Made by a program: the position numbers and the translations under genes. A stretch of 64,000 nt of DNA from Hirundichthys speculiger. Taxonomy: Eukaryota; Chordata; Actinopteri; Beloniformes; Exocoetidae. This document shows positions 1 to 64,000 of this stretch, piece after piece. The notes below the pieces were generated by a model. The model had not been told where the DNA came from. It saw only the letters and a list, made by a program, of their open reading frames with translations, and did no database searches. Position 1 is the stretch's first letter, and each line of letters begins with the position of its first letter. The stretch spans positions 558,001 through 622,000 of the forward strand of contig JAGFBZ010002395.1 in assembly GCA_018398805.1 (NCBI GenBank), written 5' to 3'.

Positions 1-542
1 GGACAGACCCACACTTTGAGCCTGGAGAGAGGAAATAGAAAAAGGGACACAGTAGAGAGCTCAGGAATAAGATGACACAGCATGCAGAAGCTTTTGGAGA
101 GGCTAATGAGTTTGGCCAGGCTCCCATAAAATACTGCACCACACAGACAGGAGGACAGACTAGTTGTTAAAAAAAAAAAAAAAAGTATATCTGTAAGTGC
201 TATATACACCAAAATCTAATTACATGTGATGGCTGGAGATGCTGCAGCAGAAAAAAAAACACTCCTGCTGTTTAGTCCCTCCACTGAATGAATCTCATGT
301 TTATTCCATTTGAGCCTGAGGATACATAAAGCCATCATCCAGTTTGAAGCTGCAATGAAGAGAGATGAAGAGGCATTAGTAATATTGACTATATTCACTG
401 ATCAATATCCTTTTATGCTTTTGCTATTAGCGTTTCTGGGTGAAGTAACTCCTGCAGTGACCCTGTCTTTTCACCTCTCTTTTTATTTTTCCATTTCTTC
501 CTGTCACACCCTGCTTCTATTCTTTACTCATCTTACGCGCAG
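1..542. other. Intron left of the first visible exon
   Basis: Intronic sequence with an A-rich run at about 168-184 and the pyrimidine-rich branch and acceptor region of exon 1 at 460-540. Nothing else recognised. Confidence 0.6.
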
Positions 543-53383
<52,841 letters not shown>

Positions 53384-53483
53384 CAGCAAGGACGAGATGG
53401 AAGGACTGATGGAAGATAAAAGAGGAAGAGAGCAAAGGGGTCTCAGTGTCAAGGCCCAAGGTGACATCTCAATCCTTAAATAA

Positions 53484-53819
53484 GAAAATTTCAGGGATGG
53501 TTCCTTGATTTTTATTGCTTAATTTTCAGAATTATTTTTGATCAAGAAATATTATCAAAATGTACAGTTAGATTTGGAAAATAACTTTATACACCACTAC
53601 CATGGTATAGAAAAAAAAAACATTTGATGTGATCAAAGTGTAGACTTGAGCTTTCAGGAAAATATGGCATTTACCATTTAAGAATTGCAGCCATTTTAAG
53701 CAAAATACCTCCATCTTCAGGAGCTTAAAACTATTTTTATAAAGAAATATAACCATGTTTTTTAATTATTGGATGACAATCTTTTGTCGTTGAAGTCTCT
53801 CTGAAGTCTGAACCCTCTA
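53484..53819 (+). other. Start of pitpnm3 3' UTR
   Basis: AT-rich sequence directly after the stop codon(s); no clear poly(A) signal with a downstream element. Confidence 0.5.
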
Positions 53820-54480
53820 GACATCACCTTATTCGGAGTTTCCTCTCTGGAGATGCCAGACCTTCAGTTGCTGCTTGTTTGAGGGCGTTTCTGCCTTTCA
53901 GTTTTGTTTTCAGTAACTGAAGATCATGCCCTAAAGGGTTCAGAACAGGTGACTGACTGGGACATTGAAGAACACTCCATTTGAAAAAGTCGTGAGTTGC
54001 TATTTGCAGCATGTTCATCCATCTGTACTGTGAAGCACCATCCCATCAGTTTTCTGCCATTTAGCAGAACGTGACCAGAGATTATAACCCTTCCACCTTC
54101 ATCTTGCCATTTCTTCCAGCAGCCAGACCATCAATAAACACCAGTGTGCTTATTACATTAGAAGACATACATGCCCGTACCATAACACTGTCTCCACCAT
54201 GTTTGGCACATGATGTGGTCTGCTTGTATGCTTCTGATCATTATTTATTTCTTTCCTTCTCCATACTTTTCACTCATTCTAATACAAGTCCCTGCTCCCT
54301 CCCAGGCCTTTTGATGTTGTTGAGCTCACTGGTGCTTCCCTTCTTTTTAAGAATGTACCAAGCTGTTCATTTGGTCAGATGTTTGCTGTCTTTCAAAGGT
54401 TTATGTTGTTTTTGTCAACCTACTGATGGATTCCTTCACTTTGCATTGAGATGTCATTGGATTTCATATTGGTAGCGTTT
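53820..54480 (-). pseudogene. Tc1-like transposase C-terminal remnant
   Basis: Reverse frame 53824-54018 contains VLQCPSQSPVLNPLGHDLQL then LKTKLKGRNALKQ. This matches the DLNPIE block near the C-terminus of Tc1-type transposases, with Asp to Val and Ile-Glu to Leu-Gly changes, so it is inactive. The remainder to about 54480 is the degraded upstream part. Confidence 0.75.
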
Positions 54481-57400
54481 ATATTGGTAGCTTCAAACAA
54501 AAACTTCTCTTAAAGTGAATTTTAAAGTCTACAATTGGATCACATCTTGGTTGTTTGTTTTATTTATAACTGTTGTGGTGGTGTAAAAAGGCAAAATCAT
54601 AAAACTAACTGTCTAAATATTTATCCTACTAACAGATAAGAAGACAAACAAGAAATATCACTTTACATTACTCACTCCAGATTATAGACAATGTTCTATA
54701 AACCTACTAATAACAGACAGTGTAAATGTTTCAAAATGTAACTATTAATGCACACCACTTGCTGTAGGAGGAACAAAAACAAACACTAGAGAGGTTTTGG
54801 CTTTGTCAATTCATGTGAAAAAGATTGATAGAAGACTGTCAAGTACACTTCATTGATTTTGAACATTGAGGTCAAGTTGCTTGTTGGACCATTATAGTTG
54901 GGATGAAAGGTCAGACTACTGCACCATGTCATTCTTCAAATTTGACAGAGTGCCACAGAATAAAGATATATCCAACTGCACTTCCATACTCCCTGATAAC
55001 CTTAATTATACAGACAGGGACAAAAAGCTGCAAATTAAATGTACAAACAATAAACACTATTGTCATACTGTTCTTAATATTGTTCGGTATTGCACAAATA
55101 CAGTATATATGAACTTTTTCTTGAATCTGAGACTAGTTTTCTCCTCTGATTTCACAGTGCTGTGTCTGTCCACTGTGCATCACACATTGAACTGTCCGCT
55201 GGCTTCCTTCAGAGCTCAGTTTTACCTCCTGCTTGGCCCTCAACACTTTGTCATCTGTATGAACGTTTTCCTTGCCTGCTCTGTGGAAAAAATGTGTTTG
55301 TTCCAAAATTTGAAATTTGCACAGGACGGCAGCAAATTTTTGCAAATGTTTGTGTCAAGCTCAAATAGTGTCTAAATGTAAAATCAGAAGAATGTAATTA
55401 AGATTATAAATATTCACACACACAATACTGTATATAAGTGCACAGAGCCTCCAGAGCATGAAGGATGAGATGATGGTGGCTAAATTAAAAGCTTGCTCCA
55501 GCCTCTGCATCAGATTACCGGGTGTTTCAAGACACTTCCGTCCCACTCAGACTTCTGTGCTGACAGGTGGTTGTGTTTCCAGTGATGGCCACTCGCGTGG
55601 CCCTATGAACACAGAAACACTGTGACATATTGGATCAATCTCTACATGAGCTCTACAGCCTGGAGCACCCAAGAATTCAACCTCTGCCTCCCATTTTAGT
55701 CCCTTGCATTGATGTTTTCCTTGAGTTGTAGCTGGCTTACTTCTCCCCCTTCCTCTCTCCAACTTCTCCTCCTTCAACCAGTGAGGCAGAACATGCCTTT
55801 CGACAGCCACCTCAGTGCTGGTGGCAGTTGCTGAAGGGCTGTGGCGTTCACAGTTCTGCACCTGAGGTCACATTTGAACAAAACAGCTTCCAGCTCCAGG
55901 AACAAAAGAGTTGCTTACATTGTATTTGTGTTTTTTTTTTCTCCCCCCATTTCACTGCCACTTATCGCTGGGATGACTGAGTAAACCTAATTAGTACAAG
56001 GGAAAGTAGTTATTGCGTCAAAAATGTTTACAAATTGATAGGATGATATAAAAAATGATGAAGACTTGTTGTTCGTCATGTAACTCCAATGATGGTCTAA
56101 TAAGCTTCTTTTTTTAAGCAACATTAGCTTAGTTGCGTGCTAATTGCAGTGTCTTGCAGAAAACACATTTCCATTTGAAACTCCACCAGGATTTTCTTGG
56201 GTACATTTATTCCAGCTGCACTGAAATCAGAAGATTTATGCTGAAATTTGACAGTCTTGTGGACTTGAAGTTAAATTAAGTCTTATGTGGTCATGTTTGA
56301 AAATCTGTGCAAGTTAAGCATATTTTTCTATGAGAAAATACTGTAAATATAACTATTTTCAATGTATGTTTTTGGACCTTTTGTTTGACTTGTACAGTTG
56401 TTGATGTTTGCCTTAAACTGTATTTGATGTTGTGTTGAGATTCAGATAATTTGATTATCCAAAGTAATGAGTTTTGCTATAATTCAAAAGTGCATTTTAT
56501 GTTGATATTTCACATTTCTTATATTCAATGTGTGGGAGTGTGTGCGAGCGTGTTAGTGTTTGTTGTGTAATTGTATTTAGAGAGTACATGAGGAAAGCTA
56601 TGACGAGTAAATGACTCTGCAGAGGAATCTGAGGAAACTGGAAGACAAACATTGACGTGTCTGCATGTTCTCACTGCAGCTCACTCCACTTTTTTTTATA
56701 GCAATGGATTGAAGCAGTGTGTTAGAAGATCACTTAGTTGAGGTTTTTAATGCCTACTATGAAAGAAAAGGAGCTTATGAGTTCTTTGGGTGTCTTAACT
56801 GAAACCCGCATAGCAAAATGGAAAGCGCAATCCAGGAGGGAGCTATCCTTAACTCTTTTTTTTCCACCTCCTGCACACTGTATATTGTCTAGTAATTAGT
56901 TATTTGATTACTACTAAGTATGTGTGATTCCCTGTAGTGCTGCTCCTGTAAATGCAGTGCACCGATTAGCCTTCCCTGCTAACTGTTTAATATTATAAAA
57001 CAATACTGAAAAACTTAATTCAGTTTTGTTTTGCATTTAGATATTTAATAGTGAGCAATCTAATGATCATTTCAATCAATGTCCACACACTAATCCAGGG
57101 GTGGAAGTAGATTTATTTTCTTGCTGGGACTACCACAATTTTGTCTTTACAAATCCAGACGACTGGAGCATGTTGGAGGTGTTTGGTTGTAGTTTCCAGA
57201 CATGCTCTTATCAGCGGGTTTGTGTGTTTTATAATGACTTTAAGATAACTTCATAGTTTTTAATATGTTGTGGATTAATCTTGTTATAACTCACACAATC
57301 TGTTTTCTTTTGCTAACAGTTTAAGTATGAGAGTGTATGAGAGATGTATGAGAGTGCATTTGCCTTTAGTAATTTTCCAAAGGAGATATTTCTACATTAG

Positions 57401-58386
57401 ATTAAAAAATGATTGTCCCAAGGCTTGTATTGTGTCAGCCTTAAGACATACTCCCTGTTTCCGCTTGCTTCTGTGAACTCAAGTGATATATTCATTGATC
57501 TCTGTGGGAACGAACATAATCTCTGACATCATAGAGAAGCACCTCTTTCCAGTGTTTTTAGGAGCGGGATTTGCCTCGTGCACATTGACAGTTCAACCCG
57601 TGCTTGCTAGCACAGCACGAAAAACATGTAGGCCTTAAAAAAAACAAGCTTGTTTCACTTGTTTGATTTTGTAATAAAACTGTATAGACTCTAAGTGTAG
57701 TGAATTAGAAACTAGAAAATAATTTTCCCAATGCAGCGACAAGTTGGTATTAGCAACATTAGCATGGTTAGCAAAAGTGTTGAGTCAACCCAGCCATAAA
57801 AAACTGTACCTCCTTGCATTGAACATCAAGGAGCACAATCTGTATTTCATACCAGTTAACAGAAGGCAAGTGGAAAAAGGTGTTAGAACTCTGGCGCCCT
57901 GTTTCAGCTTGCTTCTATGGGCTCATGTGATGTGTCTAGAATTATTCACATTCCTATAGGAACCTCTGTAATCTTCGATGTAGCTACAATGCTCCTCCTC
58001 TCTGTTTTTTGTCCCGTGTATTGACAAATTCCACTTCAAGCAGAACAAATACGCTGTGATAGCTAACTCATTGCAAATTAGTAGACTTTTGAAAGACAAA
58101 CTTCTTTCAGTTGTTTGACTGGCAGTCTAGTAATGTAGCGTAGTGAAATTGTTCAGGATGTCGGGCTAAGCTGCTACAAAAGATAGTTTCTCTCACATGG
58201 CAGCAAAGAACTGACAGTAGCAACAAAAGTATCCTTAGAATTGGAATTGAGCCAATCTGTAAAGAACTGTACATCATTGCATTGAACATTAGGGAGCATG
58301 TTCCAGATTTCATATCGACTGAAGGAGGGCAAATTGAAACAAGACAGAAATATGCCACTATGATGGTATAAGTCATATCATATATA
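54481..58386. other. 3' UTR or intergenic sequence
   Basis: 3.9 kb of AT-rich sequence with AATAAA hexamers at 54959 and near 57673. Open frames of 60-170 codons lack family motifs. I could not tell how far the pitpnm3 3' UTR reaches. Confidence 0.45.
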
Positions 58387-58752
58387 CAGTCATGGAAAAA
58401 ATTATTAGACCACCCTTGTTTTCGTCAGTTTCTTGTTCATTTTAATGCCTGGTACAACTAAAGGTACATTTGTTTGGACAAACATAACGATAACCACAAA
58501 GATTGCTCATAAGAGTTTTATTTAAGAGCTGATATCTTACCATTTTCCATGGTTTTCTTGATTATAACCTAAATCACTTAAGTTTTTACATCAATAGCTA
58601 TGGCGTTGTACTGCCAAAAACACTGCTTTTATGCATTCAGTGTTTTCTTTTCTGTCTGTTTTAGTCACATGATGACGTTTAGTGGTACCAGGTATTAAAA
58701 TGAACAAGAAAGTGAAGAAAAAATGGTGGTCTAATAATTTTTTCCATGACTG
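58387..58752. mobile_element. Tc1/mariner MITE, copy B
   Basis: Same element as 14895-15261: identical 20-base tips (CAGTCATGGAAAAAATTATT), TA on both sides, 366 bp. Differences from copy A that I can see: G for T near 58423, one A fewer near 58579, and G for T near 58677. Confidence 0.92.
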
Positions 58753-59990
58753 TATATACTGTATGGTATAACATGAGGAGATGTGTTTTGCTGAAAGTGC
58801 TTCCATGAATTTTTGGAATGTGGCTTTTGGGGAGGCAGTTTCTCTTTTCTGTTCTCTGATATTATAGATATGTCAAAAATAAAAACCTTGTCCCGGAATG
58901 AAATTCCATATTATTCCAGCCTACTTTCACCCCTGCATTACAAGTAAAAAATAAAATAAAAAGCCTACTGCAGCCGGCTTCACATATATTTCAATGTTTT
59001 TCCCATTCACATGGGTAATGAAAAATAACACAACATAGTAAATGGCAAATAATCTAACGGTTAATTATGTGCATATTTAGTTGATATTTTTCCGTATTGG
59101 CCATCAGTTGTCAAGTTTGTGGTATTCCTGAAGAATATGTATGCATAACTGGTGAGTACAGACACAAAAAAATACTGCCAGCAACTATGTGCAGAGGAAA
59201 ATCAGAACTTGAATACATCTTCAGCTACTGAATTTTTAACAGTAAAAATATTCTCTAACAGTGAATAAGACCAGGCATTGTTGTGAAGTTGCCTCTTGTC
59301 CTTTCCTCAGACTTAACCTCTCATTAAGGACTAATGAATATTTGTATTCACGCATAATGACTTAATGATTGGGGACCAAGTGAATTTTCCATTTAACAAT
59401 GTAGGCCCTCTGCGTCAAAGCCTCACTTGGACCTAACATTTAACCCTGTCTTTATGACAAATGAAAAAAATAATAAAAACTGGTTTTACTGGTGCAATGG
59501 TTATTGATTTGTACAGATCTGCTGTGATGATGAACATATTGTGTTTATTGGTCCATCTTTCCTATCACATTAATAAAGATATTTAACAGTCCTGGGAATT
59601 TAGCTTTGGTGTTTTAATATATTCCATCTTCCCCTTATTTCCACATATGTCAGCTAAATCACCAGCTTTATTCACTCTAACGTTCCTATTTTCTCCACTC
59701 ATTTGCCCAACAACACTGTCTAACCCACAAATCAGCCAGTTTGTCATAGCATGGTAACAGACATTAGGAAGACAGCCACTGATGACAGCAGCTACAGCTG
59801 TGGGCCTTGTTCTGTCACCCAGTGATCAGAGCAGGTGCATTCACTTAATCAGTGGATGGATATGAGTCTGGACTGATGGCTGGACACAAAAAAATTCATC
59901 CATCTGCTGCAAAGCCATACCACATATTGCAGAACAGACCACTTGATTTCTGGAACATAAAAATCTTGACTGTTGTGACTTAATTCAACT
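58753..59990. other. Downstream AT-rich sequence
   Basis: No recognised gene or bounded element. Confidence 0.45.
59572..59577 (+). promoter_or_regulatory. Candidate poly(A) signal
   Basis: AATAAA followed about 30 bp later by a G/T-rich stretch (TTTGGTGTTTTAATAT). It could end a long pitpnm3 3' UTR, but other hexamers exist closer to the stop. Confidence 0.25.
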
Positions 59991-60290
59991 CAATTTTATT
60001 TTATTTTTATGGCATCTATTACAAGGCAAACTGTCTCTAGGCAAATCTCTAGGCATTAACTAAAATTATAATATTAAATCATAATCAAAGAAAATGGCAA
60101 ATTAAAAAATAGTGGCAAAGAAAAACTCCACTACAAGAGGGAAAAACGTTGAGCAGGACCTGGCTCATAAGGGGGAACCTTTCTGCTGAAGGCCAGCTGG
60201 GTAAAGACAAGAAAGGAGGAGGGAGATAGGACAGAGAGAGGAGAGCACATACATCCTGGCAGCAATATATAGGACAAAATGTATAAATAA
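59985..60290. repeat. Fish retroelement 3' UTR-like repeat
   Basis: CTCAATTTTATTTTATTTTTATGG, seen as ACTCAATTTTATTTTATTTT, then AAGAAAAACTCCACTACAAG and GAGCAGGACCTGGCTCATAA, resembles a widespread teleost LINE/SINE 3' region. Family not assigned. Confidence 0.5.
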
Positions 60291-61059
60291 TAATTACCCA
60301 TTAACTGGAGAGAGATGACTATATAAACAGATGTGGGCAACAACACAGAGGTGGTCAGAGGAATGGATTGCTGGTCAGGATGTTAGCTGATATCCCAGAG
60401 ACGTCTATACAGACAGGTGGCGGTAACGCTGGGATGGTCAGAGGGTGGAACTGTATGTTAGTATGTAGCTCGGGAAACTGGCTTGCAAACATATTGTTGT
60501 GGAAAAAATAAGATCCGATCTCGATGAGAAAATCAGAATAGAATTTATTACAGAGAAAAGAAACAAACATACAAAAATCTTATGTGCACACAAGGAGAGC
60601 CTGTCAGCCAGTGCTCAGCAGAATACTGACTGAGGACTCTGTCGTTACAGAGAGGGCGTTTTCTTTTATACCAAGACAAAAAGATGTTGATTCCTCTATA
60701 GGTTTGCATACAGAGTGGATTACAGCAGGTGGTGGGGAAGGCAAAGGGACATTTGTCTTGAATGAGACTGATAATTGAGTTTAGCAACGTTATACAGTTC
60801 CTTGATCGAGAGGTTAGTTACTTGATGATAACTGAATTTAGGAAATGTTTATTCAAAGTCACAGCTAACCCCTGCTTGATCAATGAATCACAGCTGTCTT
60901 CTCTTGCCTTTTGTCAGACATTTGGTCTTGTTGACTATGATGTGTATTGGTCTTGTTAAGAAAGACAAATCTCTTTTAAACATATTATTTAAGATGAATA
61001 AAATGAACAAAACCAAATGAAAATTTCCTCCACAATATATAGAGAGAGAAAAAAGGGGG

Positions 61060-61070
61060 GGGGGGTGCAG
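61060..61070. repeat. G homopolymer run
   Basis: A run of about eleven G in an A-rich context; a spot prone to sequencing length errors. Confidence 0.8.
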
Positions 61071-61334
61071 GACAGCACAAAAAAACTACGAGAGCAGTGA
61101 TAATTTTGGTCTAACTTAGCACGTGAAGGAAAAAATGCATAACAAAGAACGCTGTTTGGCTCTAGTCATCTCCAAAGGTCTGAATATTTCTGAGGTTGTG
61201 GTGATGGATGTCTGATCATTACTGTGTTTTCTTTGAGAGTGATGTTATTGTCAACAAGAATGTCCAAACAGAAGTTGTCAAAAAATGAAACATGGGTGAA
61301 AATGTGAAAATGCTAATGAAATGTTTCTACAAGC

Positions 61335-62400
61335 TTTCTCTCCCTCACCCCCTCTCTCCTGGCCCCCTGTTGATGAGCTTGTGGATCATTTCTAGGGTAA
61401 AATTAGAAGCATTATTGATGTCATTGCCCCCATCAAGGTGAAAGTGATCACTGCCAAAAAGAGAGCTCCATGAAAAAATGCCACGCTGGTAAGAGCTGAA
61501 AAACAAGAATGTCTGAAAGCTAAACACAGGTGGTGGAAAACAAAGTTACAGGTTCACTATGAGATCTATAAAGTAAGACTGAGGATTTATAATCTGGAGG
61601 TGAGAAATGCAAGACAATCTTTCTTTTCTGACATTGTTGCGAAGAACAGCAATAATGCTCATTTCCTGTTCGTTACTGTTGACAGCTTAACTAACCCTCC
61701 TGTGTCAGTAAACCCCAGAACTCCAACCAACCAGGACTTTAACAGGTATGCTTCCTTCTCCTCTTACCAAAAAGCCAGAAATCTGGGTGGAGTCATGACT
61801 CAGACCTGAACTTCAGTAGTCACATTAAGACAGTCGTGAAGTCAGCCTATTATCACTTAAAGAACATATCCAGGGTTAAAGGACTGATGTCTTTGCAGGC
61901 TTTAGAAAGACTTGTCCATACATTTATCTTCAGTAGACTAGACTAATGTAACGCTGTCCCTACAGGTCTCCCTAAAAAGACCATCAGACAGCTGCATTTA
62001 AACCAGAACGCTGCTGCTTGAGTCTTCACTGACACCAAGAAAGTGGATCATATAACTCCTGTCCTCAGATCTTTACACTGGCTTCCTGTTTGTCAAAGAA
62101 TTGACTTCAAAATCCTGCTGTTAGTTTACAAAGCACTGAATGGTTTAGGGACAAAATACATTCAGGATCTTCTGGTTCGATATGAACCCACCAGATCCCT
62201 GAGGTCATCAGGGTCAAGTATACTTTCTGTTCCCAGAGTCAGAACTAAACACGGAGAGGCAGCGTTCAGTTTTTATGATCCTCACATGTGGAGCAAACTC
62301 CCAGAAACCTGCAGGTCTGCTGACACTCTCAGCAGTTTTACATCAAGGTCACAAAACTTTTCTATTTGCCACCTTTATTAAAACACATTCACATTTCACA
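61335..62400 (+). pseudogene. L2-type LINE remnant with internal deletion
   Basis: The left part carries the linker between endonuclease and RT (SFFSDIVAKNSNNAHFLFVT and VDSLTNPPVSVN near 61618-61720). At about 61745 the sequence jumps directly to the region after the RT palm (SSYQKARNLGGVM), followed by the C-terminal thumb region (DHITPVLRSLHWLPV, KALNGLGTKYI, FSFYDPHMWSKLPE) to 62381. The RT catalytic core (PQGS and YADD blocks) is absent. Several stops and frame changes. The two parts are not in one usable frame. Confidence 0.8.
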
Positions 62401-62749
62401 TTTCATATTCACATTTCCGACAACTCCAGAAAATTTAATCAAACTCCATTGATAACTTTTTGAGTTATCTTGAACACAGACAGACAGATTAACGCCGGCA
62501 AAAACATAACCTCTTTGGCGGAGGTAAAAATTGTCCGTTTACCTGGGTTGCTGGGTTACACTCATACAGACAAGGGGCCCTCCTGGCCAATGGGATGCCA
62601 GGAAGATGCTAAGCGATAGCCAATGGCAGAGGAGCTCGGACGCACCACTTTGAAACCGAGATACAGAGCCAGCAAGTAACAAGAGGCAATATTTTCCCAT
62701 TGAGGCGTTTCGTAACCTGAAAACTTTTGTATGTAGAGATGTTCCTAAG

Positions 62750-63270
62750 TAAAGGTACCACTGTAAATAGAAAACCCTTTATTGACATTATACAGGAGTA
62801 CAATGAGATTTAAAAGTAACTATGGATACAGCTGAAGAATAAAGGTAAAAGCAGGAAGAGAAGAGAGGTGAGGACACTGCTAAGTGGATCATGTTGGTGT
62901 CTCCCTGCAGCATAGACCTATAGCAGCATAGCTATGACAAGGCAATGTTTAAGACCAGCTTGCTCTCATCTTGGTTTCAGCCATTCCTATAACTGTCGCT
63001 ATAACTATTGGCCCTAACACACTATTGTTTAGACCAACTATAAGCTTCACTAAACAGAAATGTTTTCAGTTTAGTTTTAAAAGTGGAGGTTCAATTCTTT
63101 AAATGCTCAGAAACAAGATGGGAGCTATGCTGGCAGCTCTGCGACAGAGCTCTGACAGTGAGCCACATGGACAACTAATCGAAACCCAGTCAATTTTGGA
63201 CTTTGCAGTAGCTTAGGTGATGGTGAACAATCACACTTGAGAAAACAAGTGGCCACATTTGGATAGCTGC
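62750..63270. repeat. Fish retroelement non-coding repeat
   Basis: TATAGCAGCATAGCTATGAC and CTAAACAGAAATGTTTTCAG with surrounding sequence resemble the non-coding part of a common teleost retroelement. No ORF; boundaries uncertain. Confidence 0.45.
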
Positions 63271-63594
63271 ATAAATGTAATCATATACAGTATAACAAAC
63301 CAGTTTCCACCAAATGTCTGAAGATTTCTGAAGTGCGAGGAAAACTTAAATCTGCAGAGTAAATTTATTTGCGCCTTTAAAAATATTCTTTAAAAGTAAA
63401 TCATTTTTGTGTTCACTAACCAGCTACATTGGGTTTAGAGAAAAAAATTAATTAGAATTTGATCCCCGCAGCAGATTTCAAGTATGGAGAAAGGTATGCG
63501 CACCATTGTCTTACATCACCCTTCCCTTTAATTACACTTTTTAAAAAATTTGGGATTTGGGATCATTTGAGAATCATTTAAATCATTTCCTGGT

Positions 63595-63872
63595 TCAAAC
63601 CTCAATAGGGGCTTTTCTGCGTGGAGTTAGCATGTTCTCCCTGTGCTTGCGCGGGTTTCCTCCGGGTACTCCGGCTTCCACTCACAGTCCAAAGACATGC
63701 GGGTTAGGTTAACTGGTGGTTCTAAATTGCCCGTAGGAGTGAGTGTGCGATGGACTGGTGACCTGTCCAGGGTGTACCCCTGCCTTTCGCCCAAAGAGAG
63801 CTGGGATAGGCTCCAGCAGATCCCCGTGTATTCTGCATAGGATAGCAGGCATAGATAATGGATGGATGAAAA
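63595..63872 (+). repeat. SINE/RTE-type repeat with ATGGATGG tail
   Basis: GTTAGCATGTTCTCCCTGTG, CCAAAGACATGCGGGTTAGG, GACCTGTCCAGGGTGTACCC and GATAGGCTCCAGCAGATCCC, ending in AATGGATGGATG, form a well-known repeat of ray-finned fish (3' end of an RTE-type LINE and derived SINEs). Nearly complete here; a split copy lies at 49745-50740. Confidence 0.8.
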
Positions 63873-64000
63873 GGGATACTGAAGTAGCACCTGGCTTTTG
63901 TTTACTTCACATTCCATTTTTACAGACTTTACAGACCCTTTTACCCTTTTTGGCACAGAAGCCCTCAGATATCATTCACCTAAACTAAGCCATAACACAA

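Noticed and set aside
54866..55375. 169-codon frame downstream of the gene
   Set aside because: Longest open frame in the downstream region, but the composition is AT-driven, no motif is seen and nothing suggests it is translated; the chance of such a frame in 10 kb of AT-rich DNA is not small.

Overview
This window looks like teleost fish nuclear DNA. It has GT-AG introns up to 17 kb, AT-rich non-coding sequence, and a dense load of Tc1/mariner, hAT, foldback MITE, L2-type LINE and LTR copies of the kind common in ray-finned fish. I see no bacterial or viral genes. The species cannot be fixed from sequence alone.

The only host gene I can support runs left to right across positions 543-53383 (possibly to 53483). 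It is the 3' two-thirds of pitpnm3 (Nir1), the member of the membrane-associated phosphatidylinositol transfer family that lacks the PITP domain. Sixteen exons were placed by splice sites, reading phase and remembered similarity to vertebrate PITPNM3. They cover the vestigial lipase-like region with GDCVGG (exons 2-4), a Ser-rich linker (exon 5), the DDHD domain (exons 6-9), the segment leading into the C-terminal domain (exons 10-12), the LNS2 domain (exons 13-15) and a basic then acidic tail (exon 16). The 5' exons, including the N-terminal FFAT-like region known from the family, lie to the left of the window.

The main oddity is that exons 9, 10 and 12 each carry one extra base beside an identical base, and exon 16 probably does too. 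Removing each extra base restores the family reading frame and, in exons 9, 10 and 12, the correct intron phase. No conserved residue is lost and there is no in-frame nonsense mutation. Assembly insertion errors are the simplest explanation. Pseudogene decay is the alternative.

The introns are a stack of mobile elements. Five hAT-type insertions or candidates include four with perfect 8-bp target-site duplications (12906, 21427, 31262, 46479). There is a mariner-like MITE with TA target sites (1796), two nearly identical copies of one TA-flanked MITE 43 kb apart (14895, 58387), and two foldback elements with shared end motifs (14126, 35582). Tc1-like transposase remnants lie on both strands. 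Two solo LTRs are present, one at 44210 with a perfect 6-bp duplication and one inside a SINE/RTE-type repeat. LINE pieces lie at 3040, 11160, 33390, 40591 and 61330. Several are nested, so insertion order can be read. Intron 7 also holds three long perfect hairpins that match no element I recognise.

Downstream of the gene (53484-64000) there is AT-rich 3' UTR or intergenic sequence with a Tc1 remnant, one MITE copy, an internally deleted LINE and a SINE/RTE-type repeat. I recognised no second host gene. One orphan exon-like ORF (51227-51349) remains unexplained.
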